The notes below the pieces were generated by a model, which worked only from the letters and a program-made list of their open reading frames with translations, was not told the origin of the DNA and made no database searches. A DNA stretch of 15,410 bases from CBDHDN01 sp965261585 (GTDB lineage: Bacteria; Pseudomonadota; Alphaproteobacteria; UBA6615): contig CBDHDN010000020.1 in NCBI GenBank assembly GCA_965261585.1, positions 1-15,410 of the forward strand. The letters are read 5' to 3'. Position 1 is the first letter of the stretch, and every line of letters starts with the position of its first letter. Position numbers and translations under genes: made by a program. Of this stretch, positions 1 through 8,590 are shown piece after piece.

Positions 1-447
1 GACTTCAACGTCACCCAACGGCTCGCCAACACCCAGCAGCTCGACGTCGATCTGGTGGAACTGGCGCTGGCGCCCTTTCTGGGGCCGTTCGTGGCGGAAC
101 ATGGGGCCGGAGCAGAACGCCTTGACGGGCAGGCTGTGCTGCAGTCCAGCACTCAAGAAGGCGCGGGCCACGCCCGCCGTCGCTTCGGGCCGCAGTGTGA
201 TCTGGCGCTGTTCCTTGCCGTCCCGACCATCGCTGATGGCGAACGTGTACATCTCCTTCGTGACGACGTCCGAAGTGTCGCCCAAAGTCCGTGAAAAAAC
301 CTCGGTGAACTCGAAGACCGGCGTCGCGATCTCGTCATAGCCGTAGCGTGCGGCGATGGCGCGCGCGCTGTCCACGACCTGGCGGTGGCGCCGCACGTCT
401 TCGGGCCACAAGTCATGGGTCCCGCGAACGGGCTGGAGCTTCTCCAA
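1..447 (-). CDS. hisS: Histidyl-tRNA synthetase, N-terminal part (runs off the left edge)
   Basis: This cytoplasmic class II synthetase charges tRNA-His with histidine using ATP. The first 149 codons are visible and the C-terminal part lies outside the window. The protein opens with KLQPVRGTHDLWPED, the usual HisRS start. LRPEATAGVARA is at residues 85-96 (the family usually has LRPEGTA, so Ala replaces Gly). The class II motif 2 arginine region, MFRHERPQKGRQRQFHQ, is at about 116-132. No ATG is available. The frame is closed upstream by the ispG stop at 475-477, so the start is taken as TTG at 447, preceded by GAGG six bases upstream. The gene follows ispG after 27 bp on the same strand and in the same frame, suggesting co-transcription. 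Identity is secure; the exact start is inferred. Confidence 0.93.
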   Translation of the reverse strand, partial: MEKLQPVRGTHDLWPEDVRRHRQVVDSARAIAARYGYDEIATPVFEFTEVFSRTLGDTSDVVTKEMYTFAISDGRDGKEQRQITLRPEATAGVARAFLSAGLQHSLPVKAFCSGPMFRHERPQKGRQRQFHQIDVELLGVGEPLGDVEV

Positions 448-474
448 GGCGGGCCTCGGACCTGCGTTCTCGAG

Positions 475-1620
475 CTATTCGGCGGCCGAGGGCAGGTGTC
501 CCGAATCGCCCTCGTCGGCGACCTGCTGGGCCTCGATCTCGGCCGCCTTCTGCTCTACGAGCTCGACCAAATGATCAACGATATCGGTGTCCTTCAGACG
601 ATGCGCCTTGGCTCCGTTGATGTAGACTTGGTGGGTCCCTTGGCCGCCGCCCGTGAAGCCGACATCGGTCATCATCGCCTCACCGGGGCCGTTGACGACG
701 CAGCCGATGACAGAGACCGACATTGGCGTCGTGATATGGGCCAGGCGTTCCTCAAGCACACGGACCGTGTCGATCACCTGAAACTGCTGGCGCGCACACG
801 ACGGGCAGGCAATGACGTTGACGCCGCGGTGCCTGAGGCCAAGGGCCTTCAGCATCTCGAAACCGGCCTTGACCTCCTCGACCGGATCGGCGGACAGCGA
901 CACCCGCAGGGTGTCGCCCAGACCCGCCCACAGCAGCGAGCCAAGGCCGATCGAGGATTTCACGGTGCCGGTCCGCAGACCGCCGGCCTCGGTGATGCCG
1001 ATATGGAGCGGATGGTCGCAAGCCTCGGCCAGGCCCTGATAGGCGGCAACGGCGAGGAACAGGTCCGACGCCTTCACCGAGATCTTGAAGTCCAGAAAAT
1101 CCTCGTCTTCCAGCAATTTCACCGAATCGAGCGCACTTTCGATCAGGGCCTCGGGACAGGGCTCACCGTAGCGCTCCAGGAGCGACCGCTCCAGGCTGCC
1201 GGCGTTGACGCCCACGCGCATCGAGCAACCATGGTCCTTGGCTGCCCGCACGACCTCGCGAACCCGTTCGCGGCCGCCGATGTTGCCTGGATTGAGGCGT
1301 AGGCAGGCGGCACCCGCAGCGGCCGCCTCGATCGCCCGTTTGTAGTGAAAATGGATGTCGGCGACGATCGGCACGGTCACCTCGGCGACGATCTCGGCCA
1401 ACGCCGCCGTGCTCTCCTGGTCCGGGCAGGACACGCGGACGATGTCGGCACCGGCCACTTCCAGTTGTCTGATCTGGGCGATCGTCGCCGCCGGATCCGA
1501 CGTCAATGTGTTCGTCATCGACTGCACGCTAATCGGCGCATCGCCCCCGACGGGCACCTTGCCAACCATGATCTGACGACTCTTGCGACGGTATATATCG
1601 CGATACGGCCGAAGGCTCAT
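475..1620 (-). CDS. ispG: 4-hydroxy-3-methylbut-2-enyl diphosphate synthase (flavodoxin-type, IspG/GcpE)
   Basis: IspG is the cytoplasmic 4Fe-4S enzyme that reductively converts MEcPP to HMBPP, the penultimate step of the MEP isoprenoid pathway. The 381-aa length suits the bacterial form. The TIM-barrel part begins with an Arg-rich stretch and VQSMTNTLT (residues 32-40). The C-terminal cluster domain has CPSC (Cys272, Cys275), then GCVVNGPGEA with Cys307 and Glu314, the three Cys plus Glu that hold the iron-sulfur cluster. The ATG at 1620 follows a purine-rich GGGGAGGGG ribosome-binding stretch. The last ~20 residues are acidic and unconserved-looking. rodZ lies 122 bp upstream and hisS 27 bp downstream, an order common in alphaproteobacteria. 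The gene looks intact. Confidence 0.97.
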   Translation of the reverse strand: MSLRPYRDIYRRKSRQIMVGKVPVGGDAPISVQSMTNTLTSDPAATIAQIRQLEVAGADIVRVSCPDQESTAALAEIVAEVTVPIVADIHFHYKRAIEAAAAGAACLRLNPGNIGGRERVREVVRAAKDHGCSMRVGVNAGSLERSLLERYGEPCPEALIESALDSVKLLEDEDFLDFKISVKASDLFLAVAAYQGLAEACDHPLHIGITEAGGLRTGTVKSSIGLGSLLWAGLGDTLRVSLSADPVEEVKAGFEMLKALGLRHRGVNVIACPSCARQQFQVIDTVRVLEERLAHITTPMSVSVIGCVVNGPGEAMMTDVGFTGGGQGTHQVYINGAKAHRLKDTDIVDHLVELVEQKAAEIEAQQVADEGDSGHLPSAAE

Positions 1621-1742
1621 CGCCGCCCCTCCCCGCCCAACGGCGGACGGCTACCTTGGCCCCACGGCGGCCGAAAATCAAGCGTCACAGCGTGCCGCCT
1701 GCCCGCGCGAGCCGGGGCAGATCAAAGCGGCGGGAATGCGCC

Positions 1743-3374
1743 TCAACGCGCGCTGAGCCCCCGTTTCAGGCTGTCTGCATCGAGTCTCATATCGCGGCGA
1801 ACCGCGCCCATCGGCCCGATCGGGGGGACGATCTGGCCGTCGACGGCGATCTCCAACGCGCCGGCATTGCCGGTCAGCAGGAACAAATCGGCACGGTTGG
1901 GCACGCGATAGCTGTCGCCGGTGCGCAACATGCGTGTGAGCAGCACGCTCTGATCGCCATCACGCACCTGGACCCAGCTATCGGACGTCGCCGTCAGAAC
2001 GATCCGTGCGTCCCGGTTGGCCCGCCCGTAGACGCGTCCCGTATTCACCGAAACGCCCTCCGCCACCGGCACGTCAGGCAGCGATGCAAGCTGCGTCGGC
2101 GGCGGCTTGGGCAGCGGGCTCACCAGAACCGTCGGTGCAGCGGCGGCCGGCGGCGCCGCCGCCGCGATCGCCGCACTTGGACCTGGGATGCTTTCGGGCT
2201 CCGGAGCCCTGTCGGTGGGTCGCGCCGGGACAAGTGTCAGCGGTGCGCCGATTGCGGTTTGCTCGGCCGAGCCTGCCGCCCGCCGAACCGGCGGAGCCAA
2301 CGCAACTGGGGCACCCAAATCATCGGGCTCACTCGCCGGCGCCGCGACGGCGGCGGGCGGCGGGCGCGTCTGCCGCACGGGAGCCGACGCAGGCGGCACC
2401 GCTGGCAGCGCGGCAACCTGGGGGGCCTCATCGACCGTCGGCCCTACCGGGGTCGGAGCCGCCGGCGTGTCGACAGCCCCAACCGGAGTGGGTGGCGCCG
2501 GCAACGCGCTGAACCCGACCGGCGACCGGCCCGCCCCGGTAGCGGACGCGACGACATCCGGCTCAGCAGGCTCAACCGGCGCCTCGACGGCCTCGACAAT
2601 CGGCCCTGCCCCCGGATCCGAGGCTGGGTCAACTACGGATTCCGGCGGCTCGGCCGTCGCGGTCGCCGGCTCGGGCAGCAGCGGCGCGCTCGTCGGCTCG
2701 ACCGCGGCAACCGACTGCGCTACCGTGGCCGGCGGTACTCGATCGGCGTTGGTGCCGGCCCTCACCGGTTCCGTTGCCTGGACAGATCGCACCGGTGCGA
2801 GCACCGGTTCCACGGTGCCAACGCCCGTCCCAGAGGAACTCGGCGCCGCCCTTGAAGAGTCGACGAGTTGCGGGGGTTCGGCCACACGCTCTACGACCAC
2901 CGCATCGCGACCCTGCAAATAGGTCCAGCCGCCGACTGCAGCGACGACGAGGACGACCGACAGCGCCAGGATGGCTCCGCCCGGAAACCGCCCGTCTGGC
3001 ATCGGTGTCGGGAATTCGAGCTGTTGCGGGGCACCGACGCCACCGACCTCCGACTTGAACCGCTCGACCAGGCGGTCGCTGTCCAGACCAAGGTATTCGG
3101 CGTAGGTGCGGACGAAGCCAATGGCATAGGTGGTGCCGGGCAGATCGTCGAACCGGCCCTCCTCGATCGCATTTAGGTAAACGAAGCGAATTCTCAGAGA
3201 CGACGCAACGTCGTGGAGGTCGGTTTCGACAGCCTCACGCGCGTCGCGGAGTACGAAACCCACATGGTCTTCGATGAGTGCCGGCACCGTGTCCTGACCC
3301 TGGTCGAGCGCCACCGTCGCCTGTCGCCCGTCGTCGACGGCGGTGTGGAACGAACGCGGACCAAGACGCTCCAT
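1743..3374 (-). CDS. rodZ: RodZ-like membrane-anchored helix-turn-helix protein
   Basis: RodZ-family proteins link the MreB cytoskeleton to the membrane and help set rod shape; that role is inferred from family membership. With ATG 3374 as start the protein has 543 residues. A RodZ-type HTH domain lies at about 37-99 (ends ...AIGFVRTYAEYLGLD). A single transmembrane helix is at about 132-153 (GGAILALSVVLVVAAVGGWTYL, split here for length: positive-inside charges precede it). A very long Pro/Ala/Val/Glu-rich linker spans about 155-440, and a C-terminal RodZ (DUF4115-type) beta domain about 441-543. The frame stays open to a TTG at 3431, but ATG 3374 has GGAGG six bases upstream and so is preferred. 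The linker is much longer than in E. coli RodZ. The gene lies between ptsP and ispG on the same strand. Confidence 0.85.
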   Translation of the reverse strand: MERLGPRSFHTAVDDGRQATVALDQGQDTVPALIEDHVGFVLRDAREAVETDLHDVASSLRIRFVYLNAIEEGRFDDLPGTTYAIGFVRTYAEYLGLDSDRLVERFKSEVGGVGAPQQLEFPTPMPDGRFPGGAILALSVVLVVAAVGGWTYLQGRDAVVVERVAEPPQLVDSSRAAPSSSGTGVGTVEPVLAPVRSVQATEPVRAGTNADRVPPATVAQSVAAVEPTSAPLLPEPATATAEPPESVVDPASDPGAGPIVEAVEAPVEPAEPDVVASATGAGRSPVGFSALPAPPTPVGAVDTPAAPTPVGPTVDEAPQVAALPAVPPASAPVRQTRPPPAAVAAPASEPDDLGAPVALAPPVRRAAGSAEQTAIGAPLTLVPARPTDRAPEPESIPGPSAAIAAAAPPAAAAPTVLVSPLPKPPPTQLASLPDVPVAEGVSVNTGRVYGRANRDARIVLTATSDSWVQVRDGDQSVLLTRMLRTGDSYRVPNRADLFLLTGNAGALEIAVDGQIVPPIGPMGAVRRDMRLDADSLKRGLSAR

Positions 3375-3427
3375 CAAACGCCTCCGCAGCAAACCAGGCG
3401 ATTCCGCAGACGCGGTGACCGAGTCAG

Positions 3428-3457
3428 ACAATACTGTGGCAGACGGTGCGTAAACAA
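3428..3457 (-). promoter_or_regulatory. Possible sigma70-type promoter for rodZ
   Basis: On the minus strand TTGTTT (3457-3452) is followed after 18 bp by TATTGT (3433-3428), a moderate match to the -35/-10 consensus. Transcription would begin near 3421, about 45 nt before the well-spaced ATG at 3374. That would leave the upstream TTG at 3431 outside the transcript. This is inference from consensus only. Read-through from ptsP, whose stop is 136 bp upstream with no obvious terminator, is equally possible. Confidence 0.25.
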
Positions 3458-3510
3458 TAAGCTAAGTTGCCCGAAAGGAGAAAGCCCTTCCGCACCGCGT
3501 CATTCGCTGC

Positions 3511-5847
3511 CTACCAGACGCGGCCGATACTCGCAATACTCGACAAAACCACGCCATGATCCTTGGCAAAAGCCTGCAATCGGTGCCGCACGCTTGCCGC
3601 CGGTGAAGCGGCGAGGTCACGCAGATAGCCGCGCAGCGGCCCGATCGTGAGGCTACGGATCATCGTCTTCACCGGCCCGATCGACGCAGCCGGCATCGAC
3701 AGCGAGCGAAAGCCCAAGCCAACCAGAGCCATAGCCTCCAGGGGCCGACCCGCCATCTCGCCACACAGGGTGAGCGGCACGTCTGCTTCGTCGCACCGGC
3801 GCACCAGTGACCCCAGGAGCGCCAGCACGGGCGGCGACAGCGGGTCGTAGCGGCCTTCCAGACGCGGATTGCCGCGATCGCTCGCAAACAGGAACTGGAC
3901 CAGGTCGTTGCTGCCGACCGACAGAAAATCGACACGGCGCAACAGGGCCGGCAGCTGCCAGGCGAGAGCCGGCACCTCGAGCATGACGCCCGCCTGCACG
4001 CTGCGCGGTGGCGCGCCCCCGCGCTCCTCGACCCGCGCCAGCTCGATATCGAGGATCCGTTTTGCCGCGTCGAACTCGGCGACCTGCGCGACCATGGGAA
4101 ACATGACCGCGAAATCCCGCCCCGACGCGGCCGCCAGCAACGCCCGCAGCTGCTGGCGCAGCATCGCCGGCCGGTCGAGGGAGATGCGCAGCGCGCGCCA
4201 CCCCATTGCCGGGTTTTCCTCGCCGGCGTCGCCGAAATAGGGCAGCAGCTTGTCGCCGCCGACGTCCAGCGTTCGGAAGACGACCGGCTTACCCGCGGCC
4301 TCATCCAGGATCTGGCGGTACAGCGCCGTCTGCGTCTCGACGTCAGGATAGCTCGGCTGCACCATGAACGGAATTTCCGTCCGATAAAGCCCTACGCCGG
4401 AGGCACCGGTGACGCTCAGTTGATGCAGATCGATGACGAGGCCGGCGTTCAGCTGCAGGCACACGTCGACATCATCGCGCGTCACCGCGGGCGCGTCCTT
4501 CAGCGCAGCGTAGGCCTGCTGCCGCTCATCGCGCGCGGCCATCGCATCGGCGAAGCTGCTCCGCACGTCGTCGCCCGGCCGGACGTAGACGAGACCGTTG
4601 TCGCCATCGACCAACACTGGGTCGCCGTTTTCCACCCGCGTCAGCATACCCGGCACCTTGCCGACCATGGGAATGTCAAGCGCCCGGGCAACGATCGTGA
4701 CATGCATGGTCGCCGAGCCTTCTTCGACGACGACGGCCTGCAGGCGTGACCGCTCGTAGCTGAACAGTTCGGCCGGCCCCATCGAGCGGGCAAACAGTAC
4801 AGCGTTCTCGGGCAGCCGGTTTGCCACCATGCCGACCGTGCCCGTCAGATGTTGCAGCAGCCGGTTGGTCAGGTCCTCCAGATCCGACAATCGCTCACGA
4901 AAGATCGGGTCGGTGACGGAGACCATGCGCGCACGGGTGTCATCCTGCACCCGCTGGACCGCGGCCTCGGCCGTCAGCCCAGACCTGATCGCTTCCTCGA
5001 TCCGCTGGCGCCAACCCCGGTCCTTCGCGAACATCAGATAGGTCTCGAGGATCTCGCGATGCTCGCTCGGATCGGCAATTTCCGGCCGTTCGAGCAATGC
5101 GTCGAGCGTGCCTTGCATTTCGACGATCGCGCTCGCCAGACGCTCCAGCTCCGTTGCCGTATCCCGCGCCACCATGTTCTCGATGGTCACCCGAGGCTGG
5201 TGCAGCGCCGCCGTTCCGACGGCGAGGCCCGGGCTCAGGCCGCTGCCGACGGCGCGGTCGGGCAGCAGTTCGACATCGTCTGGTGAGCGGACCTCGTCGG
5301 CGCTGATCAGCTCGCCGCCAGCGACCAGCTCGGCCAGCACCATGGCGATCGTCTCCAGCGCCTCGACCTCTTCCTCCTCGTAGTTACGCTGGGTCCGGTT
5401 CTGCACGACAAGGACGCCGAGCACCCGGCCGCCGCGCAGGAACGGCACGCCCATTAGCGAGGAATAGATTTCCTCGCCCGTCTCTGGACGATAGGCAAAC
5501 AGCGGATGGCCCCGCGCGTCGGACAGCGCCAGGGGCCGCGCGCGGGCCGCGATATCGCCGACCAGCCCCTCGCCGACGCGCAATCGCGTCCGATGGACCG
5601 CGTCCGTGCGCAGGCCCTCCGTCGCAAACAGCTCGAGAACCTCGCCCGCCCGGCGGACATAGACCGAGCAGACCTCGGCGACCATTTCACGGGCGATCAG
5701 CTTGGCGATCTTGTCCAGCCGCTCCTGCGCCGAGCCGGGCCCGGCCATGAGGTCGCGCATCTGCCTGAGCAGGCGTCGCGAACCGCCAAGACCCTTCGCC
5801 TCGTGCATCATCGTTTGCGTCACCGCCCGCGCCCGCGCGGCCGTCAT
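3511..5847 (-). CDS. ptsP: PEP-protein phosphotransferase PtsP (enzyme I of the nitrogen PTS)
   Basis: EI-Ntr takes phosphate from phosphoenolpyruvate and passes it to the NPr/EIIA-Ntr relay that signals nitrogen and carbon status. It does not itself transport sugar. The 778-aa protein has an N-terminal GAF domain (about 35-180), then the EI N-terminal region with the phospho-acceptor motif EEGSATMHVTIVARALDIP (His382). The C-terminal PEP-binding barrel follows, with FRTLDVGGDKLLPYF (524-538), GSNDLVQFLFASDRGNP (645-661) and catalytic Cys695 in LCGEMAGRP. The length fits the GAF-containing form. The ATG at 5847 has a weak ribosome site; ATG 5811 or 5808 are alternatives. It starts 36 bp after the lysC stop, a pairing common in alphaproteobacteria, and is probably in one operon with lysC. 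It looks intact. Confidence 0.96.
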   Translation of the reverse strand: MTAARARAVTQTMMHEAKGLGGSRRLLRQMRDLMAGPGSAQERLDKIAKLIAREMVAEVCSVYVRRAGEVLELFATEGLRTDAVHRTRLRVGEGLVGDIAARARPLALSDARGHPLFAYRPETGEEIYSSLMGVPFLRGGRVLGVLVVQNRTQRNYEEEEVEALETIAMVLAELVAGGELISADEVRSPDDVELLPDRAVGSGLSPGLAVGTAALHQPRVTIENMVARDTATELERLASAIVEMQGTLDALLERPEIADPSEHREILETYLMFAKDRGWRQRIEEAIRSGLTAEAAVQRVQDDTRARMVSVTDPIFRERLSDLEDLTNRLLQHLTGTVGMVANRLPENAVLFARSMGPAELFSYERSRLQAVVVEEGSATMHVTIVARALDIPMVGKVPGMLTRVENGDPVLVDGDNGLVYVRPGDDVRSSFADAMAARDERQQAYAALKDAPAVTRDDVDVCLQLNAGLVIDLHQLSVTGASGVGLYRTEIPFMVQPSYPDVETQTALYRQILDEAAGKPVVFRTLDVGGDKLLPYFGDAGEENPAMGWRALRISLDRPAMLRQQLRALLAAASGRDFAVMFPMVAQVAEFDAAKRILDIELARVEERGGAPPRSVQAGVMLEVPALAWQLPALLRRVDFLSVGSNDLVQFLFASDRGNPRLEGRYDPLSPPVLALLGSLVRRCDEADVPLTLCGEMAGRPLEAMALVGLGFRSLSMPAASIGPVKTMIRSLTIGPLRGYLRDLAASPAASVRHRLQAFAKDHGVVLSSIASIGRVW

Positions 5848-5883
5848 GGCGCCACCGCCAGCCGGGCGCCGGTGGTCAGACCA

Positions 5884-7119
5884 CTAGACCGCATCCAGGC
5901 CATAGGCCGTATGCAGAGCCCGCAACGCCAGTTCCGTGAACTCCTCGGCAATTAGGACGCTGATCTTTATCTCCGAGGTCGAGATGACCTGGATGTTGAT
6001 GCCCTTGTCGGCCAGCGTCTGGAACATCTGCTGTGCGACGCCGGCGTGAGAGCGCATGCCGACCCCGATCACCGAGACCTTGACGACATTCGCATCCGAC
6101 ACAATGCGCTTGCAACCGGTGCTCGCCTGGTTCGCCTCGAGCACCTTGACGGCCCGTTCGAGGTCGCCACGCGGAACCGTGAACGTGATGTCGGTGGCCC
6201 GGCCGTTGTCCGAAACGTTTTGGACGATCATGTCGACGTTGACATTGGCACTCGCCAGCGAGCCGAACGTCGCCGCGGCGACGCCGGGACGGTCGGCGAC
6301 GCCGACCAGCGTGACTTTGGCCTCGTCGCGGCTGTACGTGACACCGCTAACGACCGCGTGCTCCACGATTTCGTCCTCTCCCACAACGAGTGTTCCAGGC
6401 GCGTCGCTGCCCACGGCGTCGTCGAACGACGATAGCACCTGCAGGCGAACGCCATAGTTCATCGCCAATTCGGCGCACCGCGTCTGCAGTACCTTGGCGC
6501 CGAGAGATGCCATCTCGAGCATCTCCTCATACGTGATTCTACTGAGCTTGCGTGCCTTCGTCACGATCCGGGGGTCGGACGTGTACACACCCTCGACATC
6601 CGAATAGATGTCGCATCGATCGGCTTTCAAGGCCGCGGCGAGTGCCGCTGCCGTCGTGTCCGACCCGCCGCGGCCCAGGGTGGCGATCCGACCATCGGAG
6701 GCCAGTCCCTGAAAACCGGCGATAACAGGTATCTGACCTTCGTCCAGCCGGCGCCGCAACTCGTCGACCTCGATCGCGTCGATGCGCGCGCGGCCATGCA
6801 CATCGTCTGTCCGTAGCGGGATCTGCCAACCCAACCACGAGCGGGCCGCCAGGCCCAGCGCCTGCAGGCACAAGGCCAACAAGCCGGCCGTCGTCTGCTC
6901 GCCGGTCGAGACGATGACGTCGTACTCGCGGGCATCGTGCAAAGGGCTGGCATCGCGGGTTAGGCCGACGAGCGCATCGGTCGTGCCTGCCATGGCCGAG
7001 ACCACGACAGCGACCTGGTTGCCCCGCTCGACCTCACGCTTCACTTTCAGCGCGACGGCCCTGATCCGGTCCAAGTCGGCTACCGAAGTGCCACCGAACT
7101 TCTGAACGATCAGGGCCAT
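5884..7119 (-). CDS. lysC: Aspartate kinase (monofunctional, two C-terminal ACT domains)
   Basis: This enzyme phosphorylates aspartate with ATP, the committed step to lysine, threonine, methionine and diaminopimelate. The 411-aa protein starts MALIVQKFGGTSV. The kinase domain contains KFGGTSV (7-13), STGEQTTAGL (71-80) and GRGGSDTTA (149-157). Two ACT regulatory domains follow at about 267-330 and 345-407, the second with QVISTSEIKISVLI, so feedback control by lysine and/or threonine is expected from the family. ATG 7119 is chosen over an upstream ORF extension because family members begin at this Met. GAG lies a few bases upstream. There is no fused homoserine dehydrogenase. Relatives can also make a shorter beta chain from an internal start; I did not find a decisive internal ribosome site. 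ptsP follows 36 bp downstream. Confidence 0.96.
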   Translation of the reverse strand: MALIVQKFGGTSVADLDRIRAVALKVKREVERGNQVAVVVSAMAGTTDALVGLTRDASPLHDAREYDVIVSTGEQTTAGLLALCLQALGLAARSWLGWQIPLRTDDVHGRARIDAIEVDELRRRLDEGQIPVIAGFQGLASDGRIATLGRGGSDTTAAALAAALKADRCDIYSDVEGVYTSDPRIVTKARKLSRITYEEMLEMASLGAKVLQTRCAELAMNYGVRLQVLSSFDDAVGSDAPGTLVVGEDEIVEHAVVSGVTYSRDEAKVTLVGVADRPGVAAATFGSLASANVNVDMIVQNVSDNGRATDITFTVPRGDLERAVKVLEANQASTGCKRIVSDANVVKVSVIGVGMRSHAGVAQQMFQTLADKGINIQVISTSEIKISVLIAEEFTELALRALHTAYGLDAV

Positions 7120-7322
7120 CGGTTCTCGGTTGCTTGCTGCGACGCGGCGCCGATCAAGCACCTCGATCCAGGAGCATCAGCGAACCGGCCCTCGGTTCCG
7201 GGCGCCCGCCGCCTTGTCCGCCGGAGGCGGCGTATCCATACTCAGTTGCGCCCGGTGAGGCAAGCGCCGCCCGGGACCGAGGCCAAACGCGCACCGCATT
7301 GCGCGCCGCTAGATGGAGCCGC
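7120..7322. promoter_or_regulatory. Divergent lysC/ubiG intergenic region
   Basis: This 203-bp spacer must hold the promoters of both lysC (minus) and ubiG (plus). I see no clear -35/-10 pair in it. It contains an inverted repeat of seven bases on each side (7208-7214 GCCGCCT and 7225-7231 AGGCGGC) with a 10-base loop. That could be a hairpin or a protein-binding palindrome; its role is unknown. Confidence 0.4.
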
Positions 7323-8099
7323 ATGGAACAGGCTGCAAACAACCGCGCGCATGGGACCACGGCCGACCCGGCCGAGCTGGCACGGTTTGCCGCGACGGCC
7401 CGGCAATGGTGGGATCCCGCTGGGCCCTATCGGGCGCTGCATCGCCTCAACCCGGTCAGGCTCGCCTATGTTCGTGACCACGTGTGTCGGCACTTCCGAC
7501 GCGATCCGGGCGCGACAACGCCTCTGGTGGACCTCCAAATCGTCGACATCGGCTGCGGCGGCGGGCTCCTGGCCGAGCCACTGACGCGTCTTGGTGCCGA
7601 CGTCACGGCAATCGATGCGACGGCAGAGACGATTGCGGTTGCTGAGGGGCACGGCGCCCGGGCCGGACTGCAGATAAGCTACCGCTGCGCCACGGCGGAA
7701 GACCTAGTCGCGGAGGCTAAACGTTTCGACGTCGTCTTGACCATGGAGATTGTCGAGCACGTCGCCGACTTGAACAGCTTTCTGACGGCCTGTTGCACAC
7801 TGGTACGGCCCGGCGGCCTGCTGTTCGCCGCCACTCTCAATCGGACCACGAAGGCGTTCTTGCTGGCCGTCGTTGCCGGCGAGTGGATTCTACGTTGGCT
7901 GCCGCGAGGCACGCACGACTGGAACAAGTTCGTGCGCCCCGACGAAATGACGCGTGGCCTCGCCGCGGGCGGCGTTCGTGTGACCGCGACGACGGGCGTG
8001 ACCTACAATCCGCTGGCCGACACCTGGTCGCTCGACCCGCGCGACCTTGCCGTCAACTACATGTGCGTTGGCGAGAAAGCGGCTGACGGAGACTGCTAG
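7323..8099 (+). CDS. ubiG: Ubiquinone biosynthesis O-methyltransferase UbiG
   Basis: UbiG performs both O-methylations of ubiquinone synthesis using S-adenosylmethionine, peripherally at the membrane. The 258-aa protein carries the UbiG N-terminal signature RFAATARQWWDPAGPYRALH (21-40), SAM motif I VDIGCGGGLLAEPL (74-87), acidic IDAT (97-100) and the MEIVEHVADL segment (around 143-152). The C-terminal region has GTHDWNKFV and NYMCVGEK, as in the family. The ATG at 7323 is preceded by GGAG four bases upstream; an earlier ATG at 7313 is out of frame. Divergent from lysC and convergent with the DUF1178 gene (9 bp between stops). It is intact. Confidence 0.95.
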   Translation: MEQAANNRAHGTTADPAELARFAATARQWWDPAGPYRALHRLNPVRLAYVRDHVCRHFRRDPGATTPLVDLQIVDIGCGGGLLAEPLTRLGADVTAIDATAETIAVAEGHGARAGLQISYRCATAEDLVAEAKRFDVVLTMEIVEHVADLNSFLTACCTLVRPGGLLFAATLNRTTKAFLLAVVAGEWILRWLPRGTHDWNKFVRPDEMTRGLAAGGVRVTATTGVTYNPLADTWSLDPRDLAVNYMCVGEKAADGDC

Positions 8100-8108
8100 T
8101 CCCGGTCC

Positions 8109-8513
8109 TCAGCCGTCGGCCCGCTTGATCCATGGGATGCGGGCGACAGGAACACCTTCTTCGACCAACTCGCGGGTTTCCTCATCCGTCGACTGGCCGT
8201 AGATGTTGCGCGGCTCGTCCTCGCCATAATGGATCTTCCTCGCTTCCTCGGCGAACTTCTCGCCGACGTTGTCACAGTGCTTCTCGACGTGCTCGCGCAG
8301 TTCCGTCAGCGCCTTGCGCATGTCCACGGCGTTGGCCACGTCGCTACTCTTGGCGGCGACGGCCGGTGCCATCGGCGCCTTGGCGATCCTGGTGTCGGAG
8401 CAGACCGGGCAGACAACCTGCTTTTTCTGTTGTTGCCGCTCGAAGGCCCCGCCGTTGCGAAACCAGCCCTCGAACTCGTGCCCGTCAACACATCTAAGGT
8501 TAAAGTGAATCAT
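8109..8513 (-). CDS. DUF1178 family protein (small zinc-ribbon-like, function unknown)
   Basis: This 134-aa protein matches the DUF1178 family pattern. It starts MIHFNLRCVDGHEFEGWFR with Cys8 and His12, then has CPVC (Cys35, Cys38), KAPMAP (45-50) and the conserved NVGEKFAEEARKIHYGE block (about 82-98). The Cys pairs suggest a metal-binding ribbon, but no biochemical role is established for the family as far as I know. The ATG at 8513 has no good ribosome-binding site. In many alphaproteobacteria this gene lies downstream of grxC and a nitrilase-family gene. Here an IS lies 50 bp upstream, so it is cut off from any such operon and may depend on a promoter inside that 50 bp or in the IS end. 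Confidence 0.85.
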   Translation of the reverse strand: MIHFNLRCVDGHEFEGWFRNGGAFERQQQKKQVVCPVCSDTRIAKAPMAPAVAAKSSDVANAVDMRKALTELREHVEKHCDNVGEKFAEEARKIHYGEDEPRNIYGQSTDEETRELVEEGVPVARIPWIKRADG

Positions 8514-8558
8514 CGAACCGCGAATTCAGCCACGCCTTCTTTATTACGCCACACGAAT

Positions 8559-8563
8559 CTTAA
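8559..8563 (+). repeat. Left target-site duplication CTTAA
   Basis: CTTAA directly abuts the left terminal repeat of the IS and is repeated exactly at 10206-10210. A 5-bp duplication is in keeping with IS1380-family elements such as ISEcp1. Confidence 0.85.
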
Positions 8564-8581
8564 CCCGCATTACCCAGATGA
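8564..8581 (+). repeat. Left terminal inverted repeat of the IS (IRL)
   Basis: The sequence is CCCGCATTACCCAGATGA. It differs from the reverse complement of the right end only at positions 3 and 4. Confidence 0.9.
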
Positions 8582-8590
8582 TCATGTAAT

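Noticed and set aside
385..1302. Plus-strand frame of 305 codons opposite ispG and hisS
   Set aside because: It is fully antisense to the well-supported ispG/hisS genes. Its sequence has no recognisable domain, and long antisense frames are expected in GC-rich DNA.
1699..1720. Hairpin CTGCCC...GGGCAG between rodZ and ispG
   Set aside because: The six-pair stem has no following T-run on either strand, and ispG follows closely, so it was not called a terminator.
1656..2922. Long plus-strand frames (up to 399 codons) opposite rodZ
   Set aside because: They are Arg-, Gly- or Ala-rich translations of the complement of a Pro/Ala-rich linker, a composition artefact.
4420..5286. Plus-strand frames opposite ptsP
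   Set aside because: They are antisense shadows of a clear ptsP gene without family-like motifs.
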